Below, piece after piece: positions 1-15,000 of a DNA stretch of 64,000 nucleotides. The stretch lies in the NCBI RefSeq assembly GCF_019399895.1, contig NC_091875.1:2914001-2978000 (forward strand), given 5' to 3'. The notes beneath the pieces are model-generated. The model was given only the letters and a program-made list of their open reading frames with translations. It was not told the origin of the DNA and ran no database searches. The translations under genes were made by a program, and so were the position numbers. The stretch comes from Cardiocondyla obscurior (lineage: Eukaryota > Arthropoda > Insecta > Hymenoptera > Formicidae). Position 1 is the stretch's first letter. Each line of letters opens with the position of its first letter.

Positions 1-3000
1 ACCCGCGTGCTAGTTTCGCCACTAAAGAACCGCAATCTCGTGCAAGCATTTTGGCACACGCGCATTTATTTGTGCGAAACATTTGAAAACTAAATTTCGT
101 CGATGTGTATTCTCTTCGTAAAAAAAAAAGAAAAAAAAAACAACGGCCGGTGTAAGGAATTCGAAATAATTCGAGCGCAATATTCCGAGACACATCTCGA
201 GAGAAAAATGAGATTTTCATCTGTTGTTATCCGAAAAGCACGAATTTTGCGAGCTGACATCACTCGAACTTGAAATGATGCAGCTAATTTCGTTCGTTTA
301 ATATCGCGTAATTGTTTCGTTGCGTAACGCCGTCTGTATTATTCGCCATTTCATCCTCGGTAAAGTAATTGGGGCAGAATTATCGAAGCAATTTCTGATC
401 TTTTGTCTCCCGAATGTATTTCGGGGCCACCTGTACTTTATTAATTTTCGCATTACGTCAGAGCTCGCGTAACTCGGACGTGGAAGTCGCGCTGAAACGC
501 GGCGCGCTATTACGCCAGCCAAATTCCCCGAACGACTCTTACAATTAGCTTAAGCAGGTTGTAAGTACAACGGTCGTCAGTGCCTGGGGCAGTTTATGCT
601 GCTCCAGCACTTTCCGTGCTCCGCCCAAGAGAGCCTTTAGGACATTCTCTCGTATTTCTATCACGTAGGATAGGTGACTGGGGATCCTGACCGTTCGAGG
701 GCGATCGTCATGCGACTCAACGACGCCATAACTTCAACGCTGTCCACGTTACCGTATTTTTCAGTGATCCGCGAAGCTTAACGGAACGAGACCGAAGAGA
801 TCGAGGCGACATTTTACGTAGCGAAAAACGCTCCTAAATCTAAAAGAGACGAGCCTCTTTTTTTCTAAGCTGTTCACTTCAGACTTTATCCACGAATTGC
901 TCTTCGGGCGATTTTTCTATTACTTCGTAGCTCGAGGGTCAACGCGTTCGGTGATTCGTTTAATCTCGCTAAGCGTTACAGAAAAGAATAGAATAATTTT
1001 AAGCGCTTTCCGCCGTTGCTGAGGGCGGTTTTTGTGGTAAATACCGATACCTTTGCTAGGAAAAACAATGTGCTCGTGGTTGCGAACGAAAGAGGGATGC
1101 GTGTACACTAGCGAGATAAATCTGACGGAACGAGCGCCAGAGGCAACCTCGCGTAACTGTTCTCTACATTGCAATTTTAGATATTTTTTTTCTTGCCTCT
1201 TGGTCAGGATACAGAAAAAATACAACGAGGGCGGGCTCGGAAATTCAAAGTGATCGCGGATCGTCCAGGCTTCCGCCTGTTAAAGCAAACCTGCACCTCG
1301 AAACGAGAGAGACTTTAACACACCGTTGGGCGACAGACTTTTTTTTTTTCTTTTTTTTAACAAAAATTCGTAAAAATATATTTGACCAAAACAAAGCATT
1401 AAAACCTCTTGAAGAAATATTGTTCTTCGCGTACGCTAATTACGCGTTAAATATTAATACACGTATTTTTCACTTTCAAATTTAAATGCGCACGCAAATT
1501 AACACAGACATCATTTGTTCGCTTCTATTAGTTTGATTAAGTTTTATTCTTAGCCCCAGCTTAGAAATCCACGTTATAATGTAACTATAGCGTGAAAAAT
1601 ACGCCCGATGATTTAATGAGAGAATTTATTTAATTAAAAAGGGGCCAGCAAATTAGTGTAACGAACCTTCGAAAATTTCACAGTTTTATGGCTTCTCGCT
1701 GTCAGTATTTTTCGCTCTCTTTGATTCTCACGGCGGCTGAAAAGGATCGCCAGAGCAAATTCGGGTATAACGAACCGCCTCGGCGCTCACTCGCAGTCGG
1801 GGCTTTTACCATCGCGAGTCCAAATCCCGCAGGTTTTTTTTTACGCACTACTCGTAAACGCCGACGTTAGATTAATTAAGCGCGGCGCTGCTGGAAGTCG
1901 GGCAAATGAACGGGGAATAATAGCCGCGACGAGATGATGGAATAAAATGTAACAGGCGTAATGCAGCGCCGATGGGTTTCATCGATGGCCCCTCGACTTA
2001 AATTGCGACGCGTTTCGCCGCCGAGGAAGCAGAAATTTCCGGGGCTCGTGACGCGACTTGCGTTTAAGCGCGTTATCGCGGATCGTGTTGCCGATATGCG
2101 GCTTCACCTGGTGTCTTTCACAAACAGGGTAAACTCCCCTTTAAACGCGGATCTCCCGCCCGACTGCGTCACAGCTCGCATAATGCGGACCGATAATGCG
2201 TGCGCGCCAGTGTCAACGGCGGGTGGACGCGTATCGCGCGTTTATCTACAATCTGGCTGCGTGAAAGGATCGTCGCGGAATCGATTAATGTCCGAACCAA
2301 AGGGAGAGAGAGAGAGAGACAGCTGCTGCTCCGACCGCTGTGAAATCCCGGGTTAATGTCTGACAGGGATCGCGGATTGATTTTCCAACGCGACGCGCAC
2401 GCCAGAATATTACAAACGAGCGCGGAATTACGCGTCCGATACATTCCATTATAAATTCATTTTCTGCACGCTCTTGAATACAAACAAGTTCCCGCAAGCA
2501 AGGATTACACAATAGTTGTAGGCAGTTTTGTAATCCTTTTCACCCGAAAATTGTCGTGTATTACGGACAAAGACATAATTATAAAGCACGTTGATGAATG
2601 TAATTGTAAAAATGGAAGAGAAAACAATTCGTGTCTTTTGCATTATCTTTCAACTAAACAATCTTAATAAAGCAACTTAAAAAAATAATAATAATAAAAA
2701 TCACCAAAAATGGTTAATCGGCTTATAATGCAGTTTTGGAATAAAGCTGCATATTACTCCATTAGCAAATCGCTCGCTCTTATTAATTTTTTTTTTTTTT
2801 TTGATATATAAAAATTTCTTCCTCGAACTTTATTTTCCCTGCATTGGAGATGAAATTTTCCGCGGATTAATATAGGGTTACATGCATGCGTCAATATCGG
2901 AAATTTATATTGTAAAATATTAAAAACAACATTGGGTTATTACCGTTTTCTCATGTTACACGTGTGTTATTGAAATACAATATTATTGCATTATCATTCG

Positions 3001-6000
3001 ATTGAAGTGGCCAGGCAGATATAACCAGGCATCTAGTTTTATCGAGATAACCGCAGAAATCTAGAGAAGCCGTTGGCGTGCGGCCGAACCGATCGATCGG
3101 CTCGGATTTCGATTCCCTAATCGGCAGACTAAATCATATCGTAATAAGTCCGCGTGCCAGAAAATGAGGCTAGCGCCTGTCTGCGTGCCGTGGACCAAAG
3201 ACGGCGTGGCGATTTTATTTCAAGCGATTCGCGACTCGCCGAGAACGGTGCCGGGGAGGGGGGTTCTTCCGTTAATAAGTTACGCGTATTCGGCCGGAGT
3301 TGCAAGCCCGATGCTAAAGATAGGCACGCGTAGTGATCGGCAGCGCGCACATCAAAGAGGAGGCGCGATTGTCCGCGATATAAATAGAACGATCGAAAGT
3401 ACGTAACGCTTTCGCGTCTTGCTTCGCGCTCTCTCTCTCTTTCTCTCGTTTGCGCGATCCCGTTCAGCCGCTGCAAATGTATGACTCGATGTTGAAAGTC
3501 ATCTCGTTCAAGCCAGACCTACCGTCGATTCTCCGCTTTCGCGCCACCTAACCGCCGATTTTACACGCGACGACCGGACTATTCGTCTACCCGAGAACCC
3601 TCGATGAACCGGCGGCAATTTCTATATCAACATTGGATCCTTCTCCCATCGTCGTAGCGAGTGCCGCGGTTGTGTCTCTTCGCTTTGGCGGAACGACCCT
3701 TCCATCGCTTCGCAGCGAGTCAACTTGACCCCGGCGGCACTTCTGGTCCCTTTTCATCTCTCTCCCTCTTCCAGATAGCCGACAGCGGAGTCGAGAGTTA
3801 CCATTCGGTGACACATCACCCGTAGTAGCTTAATCACCGAACACGTAAAAGGCGCACATCAATTCTTGCGCAAGAGTTCCCCGGGAAGAAAATTACCGAA
3901 GGGTAGGCCGAAGGGTGATATCACGAAAAGCGAAACGGGAGAATTAAACGCGTACCTACAAGCCTTGAGCGCGTAAAAGCTTCTCAGCGATTATCTTCGC
4001 GATAATCTCTAATCGAAAAGAGAAACCGATCCCCTAAATATGCTCCTTAAACCGGGTCTACGTCGAGCAAACAAGGGCAAGCAAACACGAACGGTTTTGA
4101 GCGAATCGCCGAACATTCGATCATTTATGTCTACTACCGATTTTGTAAAATCGCTCGCGAAAAAAAAATAAATAAATAACACGAGGTAAAAAAATTAAAT
4201 TAAGCATTGGTCTCTTCCGTCCCTTCTAAGCTCGCTTTTGTAACATTAATTTGGAGTTTTTGCAGGAGGAAAAAACGAGCGACGGAAAGGGAAAGAAAAC
4301 ATCAGGGGATCAATGAGAACCTCTGAGCGCGCACTAAAGTGCGGACCGACTGATACCTGAGGGTAGTTTCTGATGAAACGACGAGCGGCGTCGTTTTCCC
4401 GTTACCGCATCACACAAGCGTGCGGTCCTTTTACTACCGTATTGCGCGAGGCGCACGCGAAGGGCCGAATCAACTGCCGGGCTGAAATGTAATCAAACGC
4501 CGCCGGGTTTATATCGAATGACCGTGGAGCCGGGCGAAACGCGTCCAACAGCCGATGAACATCGGAGACAGCGGCCGGACGGTGTCGCGAGAAAAAAATA
4601 ATTCGCGCGGTCTGCTCCGCAGCTCTCCGGACGGAAAAAGGAAAAAAAGATTATTTCTAAAATGACACATTTGTTGCACATTAATCAAAGCATCTCCATT
4701 ACATAAAAGCGTCTGCCCGTGTTACATTTATTGTATAAACTTTACGCTCTCCTATATTTCTTTTTATTAAAAAAAATTTTTTTTTTATCTTGAATATTTT
4801 TCACAAAGGTAACAGCGGCCGGCTTAATATTTTTCATGTCACCCGAATGTTCCATTAACAATTTTAATTGCGAGAATAAGAAGAAAAAAAATGCAGAGAA
4901 ACGCGAGGTAATAAGATAATTCACCCCTGAAACAATGTACTAAAAATAATACACGGCGCAGTGTATTTTGTGCGGATAACGTGCAAATGGTTAATTCAAA
5001 CGAATGTTTAAACAGACTAGAAAATTTTTCGACCGATCCTCTGTGTTCCCCGAGCCTTTTTACGTCGGAAAAAAGGGACGAAAAATAAACGGTACGGGAG
5101 AAAAAAAGGCGTGTGTTTCGAAAACATACGATGGGGTTCGAGCTTTTGCAGAAGCTTTTTTTTCCGCCGATACTGTTTCAGTCGAGAGAAACGTTTTATC
5201 GCCGCAACCGGTGATTATTATTGCTGAAACATCGCGATCGATAGGGAATAGAAAATCGACACGATTTTTCAAGCGCAATCTTCGACTCTCGGTAATAAAT
5301 CTATCTACCCCTTCTCTCTCCTCGACACTTCTCTCTTTCCGCAAATTACAAGCAAATGGAATAATTTATTTCATTCGCCAATGATTCGTGCAAATTACAC
5401 TTGCGACGTACTCGCACATTATGTCATTTGGCATAAGTAACTAGGTAACGATGCGCATGTTGCAACCGCGGTCATAATGAAACGTGACCGTCCACGTTTC
5501 TGCTTCGCGCCGCGAAATCGGCGAATCTTCTTTAAAGTGGAGCACAGATTCTAGAGTAGACAGTGTTGTAAAACTACCGGCGTTTCCTAGCTGAATAACA
5601 CAGCCTAGTAAATTTGCTCGTGACACTCGGCTTGGCACGAGCGAGAAGCGACGAAGAGAGAGAAAAAGAGATATGAAAAATGATCGATACGCCTCGATAT
5701 GTAAAATAATTGTAAAAAAAAAAAGAAATATATATTAATAAACGTTGCTGAAATTTATTACTTCGCTATTTGCGTTATTTTTTATACCCTTTAATATGTT
5801 TAATTTAATTTTCTTAATGCGTTTTCCTGTCACCTAATGTTCCATAAAATAACCTGATCCCTATCATCCATACGTCGCTGGCGAAAGACATTTTCATCTT
5901 CGTGCGATTCGTGAACGAGCATAATGATCTTCCGCGGCCGCGTTGGCCTCGCGCGTTGATGAATACGCGTTTTCTCATTTTAAATAGATCCGCGGAGGCG

Positions 6001-9000
6001 ACCTCGTCGCGATTATACACGCCAGCAATAGCGAACTGTTTCTTCAAAGAGAGCGATCGTGCGTGCACAGTGAAATTCTTGCTCTCAAGGGAGAAAGAGC
6101 TTGCCGTCGATACACGTCCTCGGTTATAACGCGAACCAAATCCTTCTCGAGTGTCCTCAGTAGCTACCCAGCGGCTTAATTAACGCGACGGGATCAAATA
6201 AATTAAGGACGTCTCTTTAATAGCGTAGAAACACTTGGCGTGTCGCGTTTCTAAGTAGGACGGTCCGGAAGATTGGAGGATCGACTGTCTTGAATTTTTG
6301 AATATAATTTCAACCTTAAATGCTGCTTTAAAGCCCGTTAAAAATTCCTCGAGATAAAACGCGACCGACTACGTGTGCCCGGTGGACACCGGCGAGATAA
6401 ATCGGTGCCTCCGAGCGATGTGTAACTTTACCTTTTCTCAAATGCCTCGTTACACCGCGCTATCGTCGCCGTTCCCGTCGTACCCGTTTCTCGAAGATTG
6501 TATTGCGTGTTGAAACGGGCGACCGTAGTAACGAGACTCGGTCCCCGCCGCCTGTTAGCCGGCCTTCCCGACCGCGCTAACGAATCGCTCGTGCGATTTA
6601 TTCGCGGCGTACACGAAAAGAAATTCGCCGGATTACCGGCCGCCGAGATCCGCGCGATCGCACGTCGGAATTTTATTTGCGCCGTACGTCGCTCGGCACG
6701 TAGATTAAGCGACGGTTTCCCGGAATATCTGCACACAGCGATAGAGACCGTTAATTCGCTGCACGTAACGCGTCGCGACGGAGCCGGCCTTAAAGTAGGT
6801 ACGCCGCGGCGACGTATAACAACGTAACGAAATTCTGCGACAAATGGAGCGCGACAGTTGCGACTCTCTCGATTTTTCCGATTGGCGAAATGCCTCTTAC
6901 CAATTACGGTACCAATCAGAAATGTAAGATTCGACGGAAAAATTGCGAAGAAACGGAGCCATTGCTCTCTCCTCCCTCCCTGTATTTCCCCGACGATATT
7001 TCTCTTGCGATTACGATCGTATCTTTCACTCGTAAATAAGAGACTTAACTGTGACAGGCACAGATTGAAGCCTCGATTAAAGTTAAGGACTAAATAATTT
7101 TTCATAGGCCCCCCCCGATATCCGCGAGTGGGAGAAAGCAACCCTTGAACGCGAGGGCGGTTTCTTCGTGATTCGTGCTTTCTTTTTCCCGACACCCGTT
7201 ACGGGGCTCTTATCTCTGGCAGCCGTATCTACGGGGGAGTACATGCACCCTCGCGTGTCGCGTTCGCGGGATATAACGTAAGCCCGCCCTCGACGGAGCT
7301 GCCCCAGAGAAACAAAAAAAGAAAAGAAAGAGAGAAAAGAATAAACTGCTCCGCGAGCACTTTAAAGTCCTCCCACTCCTGACGCGGTTTTGATAAAACA
7401 AATTAAATATAATATGCGGAAGAACAAAGAAGAAATTGTAGTGACGCATATTTTATCGAAGTCTTCTTCATTGTTATTCGAATTAATATCTGTCGCGATC
7501 CTTTTCGCCGCTTCGATATCGAAATCACGAGATAACGAGCGCGTCTCTGAACGGAGAACGCTTCGCTTGGCGACGTTCGATTAACCGCATTAGTTTTGCC
7601 TCACGAACCGTAAGAAACGGCCGTTCGCGTATAAATTCATCGGCGTCGCGATGTCGATCTTTCTCTCCCTCTCTCCGTTGGACCAATTCCGTCGTCAGCG
7701 AACCACATTAGCGATTCGAATCGACGAAAAATTTTAGATGCGCGATAATTAAAATAAAAAAAAATATAAAAATAAAAAAAAAAAATAAAAGAGTTGATTT
7801 AACGTCCGTGATTGCAGGCCCAGAGATTGTTTATATAGAATTGTATCGTCGATTCTTTCCTCTTCTCATTATTTTACCTAACAAGCGAAAATGGTAAAGG
7901 TTTTTCTTTCGCGATGCGATCTATTTCAAAGAAACGATTAATGTCTCGGAAAAATGTATATGTAGAAAAGCGAGCGATGCAATTTTTCTTCGCGACGCCT
8001 GTAAACGGTAGGGAATAAAGAACGATGAGAAATAGAGAAAGGGTGGCACCCCCACGTCCTGGCGGCCAATAAAACGCAAACGCGAACACGAAACAACGGT
8101 GCTCCCAATCGTGCTCGCTGGTTGTGAAACTAGCGCGCGATGCATCGCCGGATGTCGTTCGCCAAATCGCGGAATCGCGTCCGCGGGTCCCTCCGCGCGT
8201 CCTTGGCCTCGCCTGAAACGCCAAGGTCCAAGGATACATCCGGCAAGGTGAGCTCAACCTCGAAAAAGAGTCACGAACTGCGTTATTGAAACCCGTCCAG
8301 ATAACATCTGCGGGACTATCGCGTAATCGGTTACTCTTAATTATTACAGTCTGCATGAGCGATATGCCGAGATGCCATCGCTCGCTCGTTATAAAACGGG
8401 CCTGGCACACACAAATTTATACGGAGAAGTTTTTATTTCCGTCGCATACCTGCACGAAACGCATTTCCGCCCGACCGCATATCCTTTGAGAAAAAGAGAG
8501 AACAAGTTTGTCTCGCGAGATTTCCATAATTAAATCGAATTAAGAAAATATTTCTTAAAAGTTGATATTCTTTTTTATTACTTCCCTATTTTTCGTCCAA
8601 TTTTCGAGGAGTCTTTATTTTTAATTATCACAAAAAAAAAAAAAAAAAAAAAACTACGGTCGCAAGAAAATGAGATTAAAGTTAGGGAAACAATCTAACT
8701 TTCGAGCAAGTAGTGAGAAATATTCCACACACTTTGCGAAAGAAATAAAAGTAGACGGAACGCTCCACGTCTCGTGACTTAACGATTTAATAACTACGCA
8801 TTTCGTATTCGGTTTTAAAGAATAATATATCTGTATATAGTTGTACGTTTCCCGGCCGTCGCACGGTACATTTTATTACCGCTGTTAAATGTTAATAACA
8901 AACGACGAATAGTTCGGTCATAAGAAGAAACGTGCAACGGCGATGCTTGACGATCTATAAGAGACGTTTACTGTGCTATAATCCGGTTCTCCTTCTGTCC

Positions 9001-12000
9001 GTCGGCGTTTACTGTGCCACTCTGAAAACTCATTATACTTGGGCATCGCGTTTATGCTAGAGCTCCTTTTTTTTTTCTGCCGACGTTGACGTATTTCAAG
9101 CGCGTCGTTGCGCGAGCGAGCGAGCGAGAGGTGTCTTTTGCGAGTCAAATCGCGAGTTATTGTTGCCATCCGTCGAGTAGAATCTTAATAAAATACATTG
9201 CGATTGATCTGCCATTCTCGAGACCTCCCACTTAAGAAGAGATAAAGGCGGAAATGCTCTTTGCCTGTATTAAAGATAGACATCATCTCCTTTTTTTTTT
9301 TTTTTTTTTTTTTCTTTTACAGCAAAGTCCCGCTACGCAAATTCTGCCGACTACGAGCTTATATACTTTTACGATCGCGGACGGTAATTTTGGAAAATAG
9401 TTCGCAGGGTAAAGCGTTCCGCTTGCAAAAGCCTTTCGAAAGTGCAGCCGACCTAGTTCTGCGCGGCGCTGCGTCTTGGTGCATTCCGAACTTGGCATCT
9501 CCTGTGCTACTTCTTTCTCGCGTCTAAGTCGAGCGTTCGCGGCGGCGTTTATACGAGAACGACTGCTAACCGCTTTACAGCCCTTAAGAGAGAGAAGAAT
9601 GCGGCGTAACCATGAAACTTGCGCGGAAAACTTGTCAAATCGATATACCTCGTGTACCTCTCTTCCAACCTCTCTCCGGCGTTAATAATGTTGCTTTATT
9701 TTTTATTTTAAAATTCAGCAAGCATATAATTAAAAGCGATTTTACGTAGTATCGATAACTTTATATTATTACTAGATTTGATAACGTATATTTCGCGTAA
9801 ATTTATGTTATATTTTATACGAACGCTTCTCCATAACCGTTTAATTTACCTTTTCGCAAATAATATTCTCGTAATCGTTAATCCAGCAGCATTGATCGCG
9901 TCTGTTTGCCAATCTCGTGCCGTTTATATATAAAACAGTTCGATTTTAGCTTTCGCGTCGCTCGTTAATTGAAGATCCTTCATGAACGTGAACTGTTAGC
10001 GATGGTTGCAAAATAATTTCTTTTTCTTTTTTTTTTTTTCTCGGTATCTCAGGGTAATAACAATAACGGCGCGAAGTGCACTTAAAAATGCGCTTGTTTC
10101 TGCAGATAGCGGACGGAACTTTAGCGATTCTCGTTCTCGTCCGAGAGCACGGTAATTCACAAAGTGTTATCTCTGGGATAATATGTCCGGCCGAGGTACC
10201 GAATATAAGTAAGGCGACCGTTCGTGTTAAAGAACGCCTCTTTTAATTTATTCTTGTGTCCGCTCGGTTGACGCGCGAGTTAAGCTCGTAATTGGCGCGC
10301 GGATAAAGCCGAATACCTCCCCCGATCGAGTAAATTGGTTCCGCGGATTAAATAAATAATTAAGGCCGCTGTCCCTCGTCAATATCTGTTGATTGACAAT
10401 ACGGGTAATTATCGGCGAAATTCTAAATTCGAGACGGAGAGATGCAATATTTTTCCAACGAAAGACTGCGCCTTCGTGCAACGACACGATCGTTCCGCGT
10501 TAAAATTCAAATTAACTCAAATGAGACTCGCGAGTTTCTCGCGTATTGTGCCACGATACCAGGGTGGATTCGCGACGAAATTGTAGCCCGTAACAATTGG
10601 CGCTACGAGGAATCGCACATATCGAGAGGTGCGAGGAATATCGATTTCAGGTCTTGCATTCGTCGGTGCATAAAAGTTCGCGCGCGTACATTGTATCTCT
10701 GCTCGCGATCGGAGATCAAATGTCGCACTCTTCCGCATTCACGTGGAGAAAAAAAAAAAAAAAAAATGATAAACCTGGCGATCCGTCGCCGGCTTCGCGC
10801 CCACCTTTCGCGATCCAATCGAGAATTCTGTGTCTCCCAGGATGGCCTTTTACACGAACACGTCGCCTCGCGTAGCCGCACAAACGGAATTTGTATTCGG
10901 ATCAGCAGCGGCTTGGGAAATCGATTCTGCACCATCTGCCCACTTTCGCCGACTTCCTTTCTGCGTCTCAAGGGAGACGCCTCGGTTAAATCATAATTAT
11001 TGAATTACCCGTACCGGCTCGATCGCAAAGGAAACCCGACGCAAAGTGCAGTCCGCCCGATTCAACGATACAAAGGCTTTCGCTGTTTTGTTGCCCTCGT
11101 CCGCGACAACCGAATAACAATTTTAATATTTCAATTATATTACCAGATAGAATTGCATTTATGTGCCCGATGTTCTTATTTCAATGTGAATCTTTCTCTC
11201 GCGAGCTGGTTTAAGAATACGCGAACGCGCAACATGTGCGCGCGAATGTAGGTTTAGAAACCTTAAAAAGGTTGAATTTAACTTCCGCGAGAAAGAAACG
11301 CAGGCACAAGTCGTGTAAAATGTAACAGAAAAATTCTTTTATCTTACGCACGATAAATTGTGCATTATACTGCAGTGATATAGAACAGACTTAAGGCGAG
11401 GTGGATGCAGATATCAACGCGCGCGAGTGCAAGTATCAACTATAAGACACTACGTATGCATTAAAGCATCAAGTATTAAGGGCACCGCTTCCGCAAGAGC
11501 TTCGGTTACGCGTTAAGGGAGAAAATTGGGGGAAACTTCCTGCCGGGTCGACAAGCGCCATCGACCGGGCGTAGATACTTCGCCCCGTTATCATTTAATA
11601 AGATAATTAACGACTCCGCACGGCGGACAACATTCGCGAGCGATGTTTCGCTCGCCGTCGAGTCGATAGTCTAACAATCTACATATTATGCATAATACAA
11701 AGACACTTCTCTCTTTCCCTCTCTAATGCTCCGAGAAACGTCCTCGTGGACTCCGCATCCTTCGCGCTCCATCGGGAAGTTTTCTAAATAACATACCGCT
11801 CGCGTACGCGACACGCCGCGCCGGAGACTTTTGTCACTGTACTTTGACCGCTTTGTGCCGCGAACGAGTCTAACTCGGTCGGCACGGCCGTTGCGTAAAC
11901 TCGCGACGGCGAGTGGAAAGCCATCGCTTGCTACAATAGTTCTCGGGTAAAATCCCTCTCTCGTCCGGAGGACGAGCGCATTATTGAAACGTCAGACCAC

Positions 12001-15000
12001 CGAGGGCTTTTATCCGAACCGCCACAGGCTTTCTCGCCCTTCGTATTAACTCGGAGTATTATCGCTCGGCGCAAAAAAAGAGTGCGGGGATGGAGCCCCG
12101 TCAGCAAGTAAAAGCTGCTCGATTTTTCGCCCCCGCAAACGGCCGCCACGCCCGTTCCGTTCCGTGTAAGGGTGTAATCAACGTGTAAGCAATTATCCCT
12201 GGGGGTTCCGTGCGTCCGTACGTTTAGATCGAATTTAATGGTCCGCGAACGCGCGCACGGGGCATTTTTGCGAAGGAACTCCATTTCCACTCCGAAACTC
12301 CGGCGGTGGCCCCGACCGCCGAAATGCTTATACGAATGTCACGGTATTTAACCCCCGCACTCCTGATTCCGTTCCCCGCGTCGCGGTTTAAATTTACGGC
12401 TGTGCTTCAGGCACGTGTGCGATGCAATCGCGGCGTTAAGTTTCGTAAGAGTTATTAAGCGTTATTAATTCGATCGAAACAAAGATGCGCGATTGTGCGC
12501 GACTGCAGGCAATGCGCGGTCAGAAATAGATATGGAATAAAAAAAAAAAATATATATATAATACATATATTTATATCGTAAACTTCCCTGTTCCTATCTC
12601 ACGGGTTATCAACGAAGTTCAATATTTAGACGGACAACACAAATGTGGCAGCGCCGACAGATGATAAACATTTAATGCTTTTTAGGATATGCTTTATAGA
12701 GGCCGAACAATATTGCCACTGTGTTCCATCCAGTACTTGCCGCTCCTCCTCGCCTCCTCTCCCACGTCGCTCGCACTTGTATGAATAATTTATGTTCCTA
12801 TACACACTCGGTACCCGAGTTCGGTCAACACGGCGCTCGCGTAACCATGTTTCCGGCTGCGTATCAATTTTGCCACGACAAGGCAGGAAGACAATTAAGA
12901 TAGCGCACCGTTAGATAACTACGTTCCCTTTCAAGTCTCGAGATCGCGGCCTCGATTTTTCATACCGAAGTTGTGAGAAAAAAAATTGGAAAAAAAAACT
13001 CCTGAATTCTCTCGACGTCGATAAACTCCTTCGATGCAAATGTCTCACGACCTTTTTAGACGACTGGCTATCGACGGGCGCGACGAAAACGGAGCAATTT
13101 GATTTCTGATCGAGCGCAAATTTACAATCCCGCTGAAAGCGAGCGGCGACCGCCGAATAACTCGGCGATATTTGAGTTACCAAAATTAAACCTTTATTTA
13201 AGGGCTCGAACGAGTGGAGCTCGAAGCGGAACGACACTCGATCGCTTAGCGAACAAACAGAAATTGTTTCGGCAAACTATAAAATCGGGATCGCTATAAA
13301 ATCGCGCGTGGCGAATAGTTGCAGAGATTTAGAACGTTTTGTCTCGATGCTTTCATTCATTCCACGATGTATTAAAAACGTCGATGTATTGAAATATATA
13401 AAATCAAATTGAAAGACTCGTATTAAAAAGGCTCATCACCGATATTTAATATTAATATTAAATAATAAAAGTACGGTCAGTAACAAATTACGTTTAAGCG
13501 CGTTAAATTGCGTTAAACGGAAGCCATTTCGCATTTTTTTTTTTGCCAAGGTAATCCTTTCCTTAACGACCGGCATTAACTTTCAGAATTGACGATAACT
13601 TCCCGATCACTTCTTCAATTTTACAGAGGCACAAGCGCGAGAACAGTAAAGCTTTACGAGCGCGCCTAACGAAAGAACTCATTTCTGGAGCGGAAAAAAT
13701 TTGCAGAAACGAGAAAGAAGGCGAAAAAAAAAAAAAAAAAATATTAATGCAACGTCGAAGCGATTATCGTAGCGCGCCGTTTCACCCAGCGGCGGCTTAT
13801 AACGTTGGCGAGAAAAAAGGGAGCGGAGTCGGAAAGCTGAAACGAGCCACTTCGCTTTATGGACGTAGAAATGGTAGTTTCTTCATGACGCAAAGAAACG
13901 CACTAATCGCCGACGGAGATCCCATTCGGTTAACATTTGAACAACTCATTATCATTAATTTGAATATCCGCGAAGTTTGCTGAAGGCCGCGAATCGTAAA
14001 GAAATTCTTTACGAGAAGTTTCAACAACGCCGATTAGCTCCGATCTTTTTATTACACGTAAGTATATACTATTTCAAATTATTAAAATAATAAAGTTTAA
14101 TAAATTAATTTTTAAGATGTTATTTTATAGCCTGAGAGATTGATATCAAGCAATAAATTACCTTGCTGGTTATATAAAAAGCGCGATGTTGTAATTTTAA
14201 ATTAAAAAACGTAACAAACAATAAAAAGAAATTTAAAAAAAAATAAAACAGTTAATATGCAATTAAAGCGTCTCAACTATAAGACGTATTCCCGGACGTA
14301 ATTAATTAACGGTCCAACAGAAACCTACTATCAAGACCCGGGGTATATTATTTTCGATTGTGTAGGTTCACCTCAATGGCTATTAAAAATGTACTTTTAT
14401 TTCGAGAGCATCGAGATTTATTAAGAACATCAAAGACGCTCGAGTAACTAAATATTTAAAATATGTTTTATTTTTAATTTTTTTTTGGCACAAAATAATC
14501 CACGGCCGCGCTAGAAATAAAAAAAAAGATCTAAGCGGTAAATTGCCATCATCCGATTGACTGACCCCGTTCTGCGAACAACTTATTCGTGTGAGGATTT
14601 AGCCGTCCAGTGATTGAGAACAATCGAGGGTTATACGTCGATCAAAGAAACGCGTCGAGAAGCCGTACGACTAAAAAGAAACCCGGTCGCTTCAAAGGAA
14701 GACTCAAATATGCCTGCCCGTCCTTCGGCCAATTATCCAGGCGCAATCCTCACCATCAATCCAAGAGTCGCGCTCGATAAAAGTCATTCGTTCACTAATT
14801 GCACACTTACGAAGAAATTAAAAAGAAAAAAAAAAAAAATTTATAATAATAATAAAAAAATTGCCTGAAAGTGTTAACCCGAATTTTTCGGTAATTATTT
14901 ACGCTTATTTTATTGAGAAAACTACATCGACATGTCGTCAACTCTAAGAATGATTTCGGCAAACAATTTCGGAAATATGCATATCAATCTTTCATGCAGA

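Noticed and set aside
1801..1850. tRNA-like T-arm followed by a T run
   Set aside because: The stem does not pair fully and no acceptor or D-arm could be placed upstream.
6428..7195. 255-codon minus-strand open frame
   Set aside because: It is Arg/Ser-rich with no recognisable domain, overlaps another open frame on the opposite strand, and lies in CpG-rich DNA where stop codons are rare by chance.
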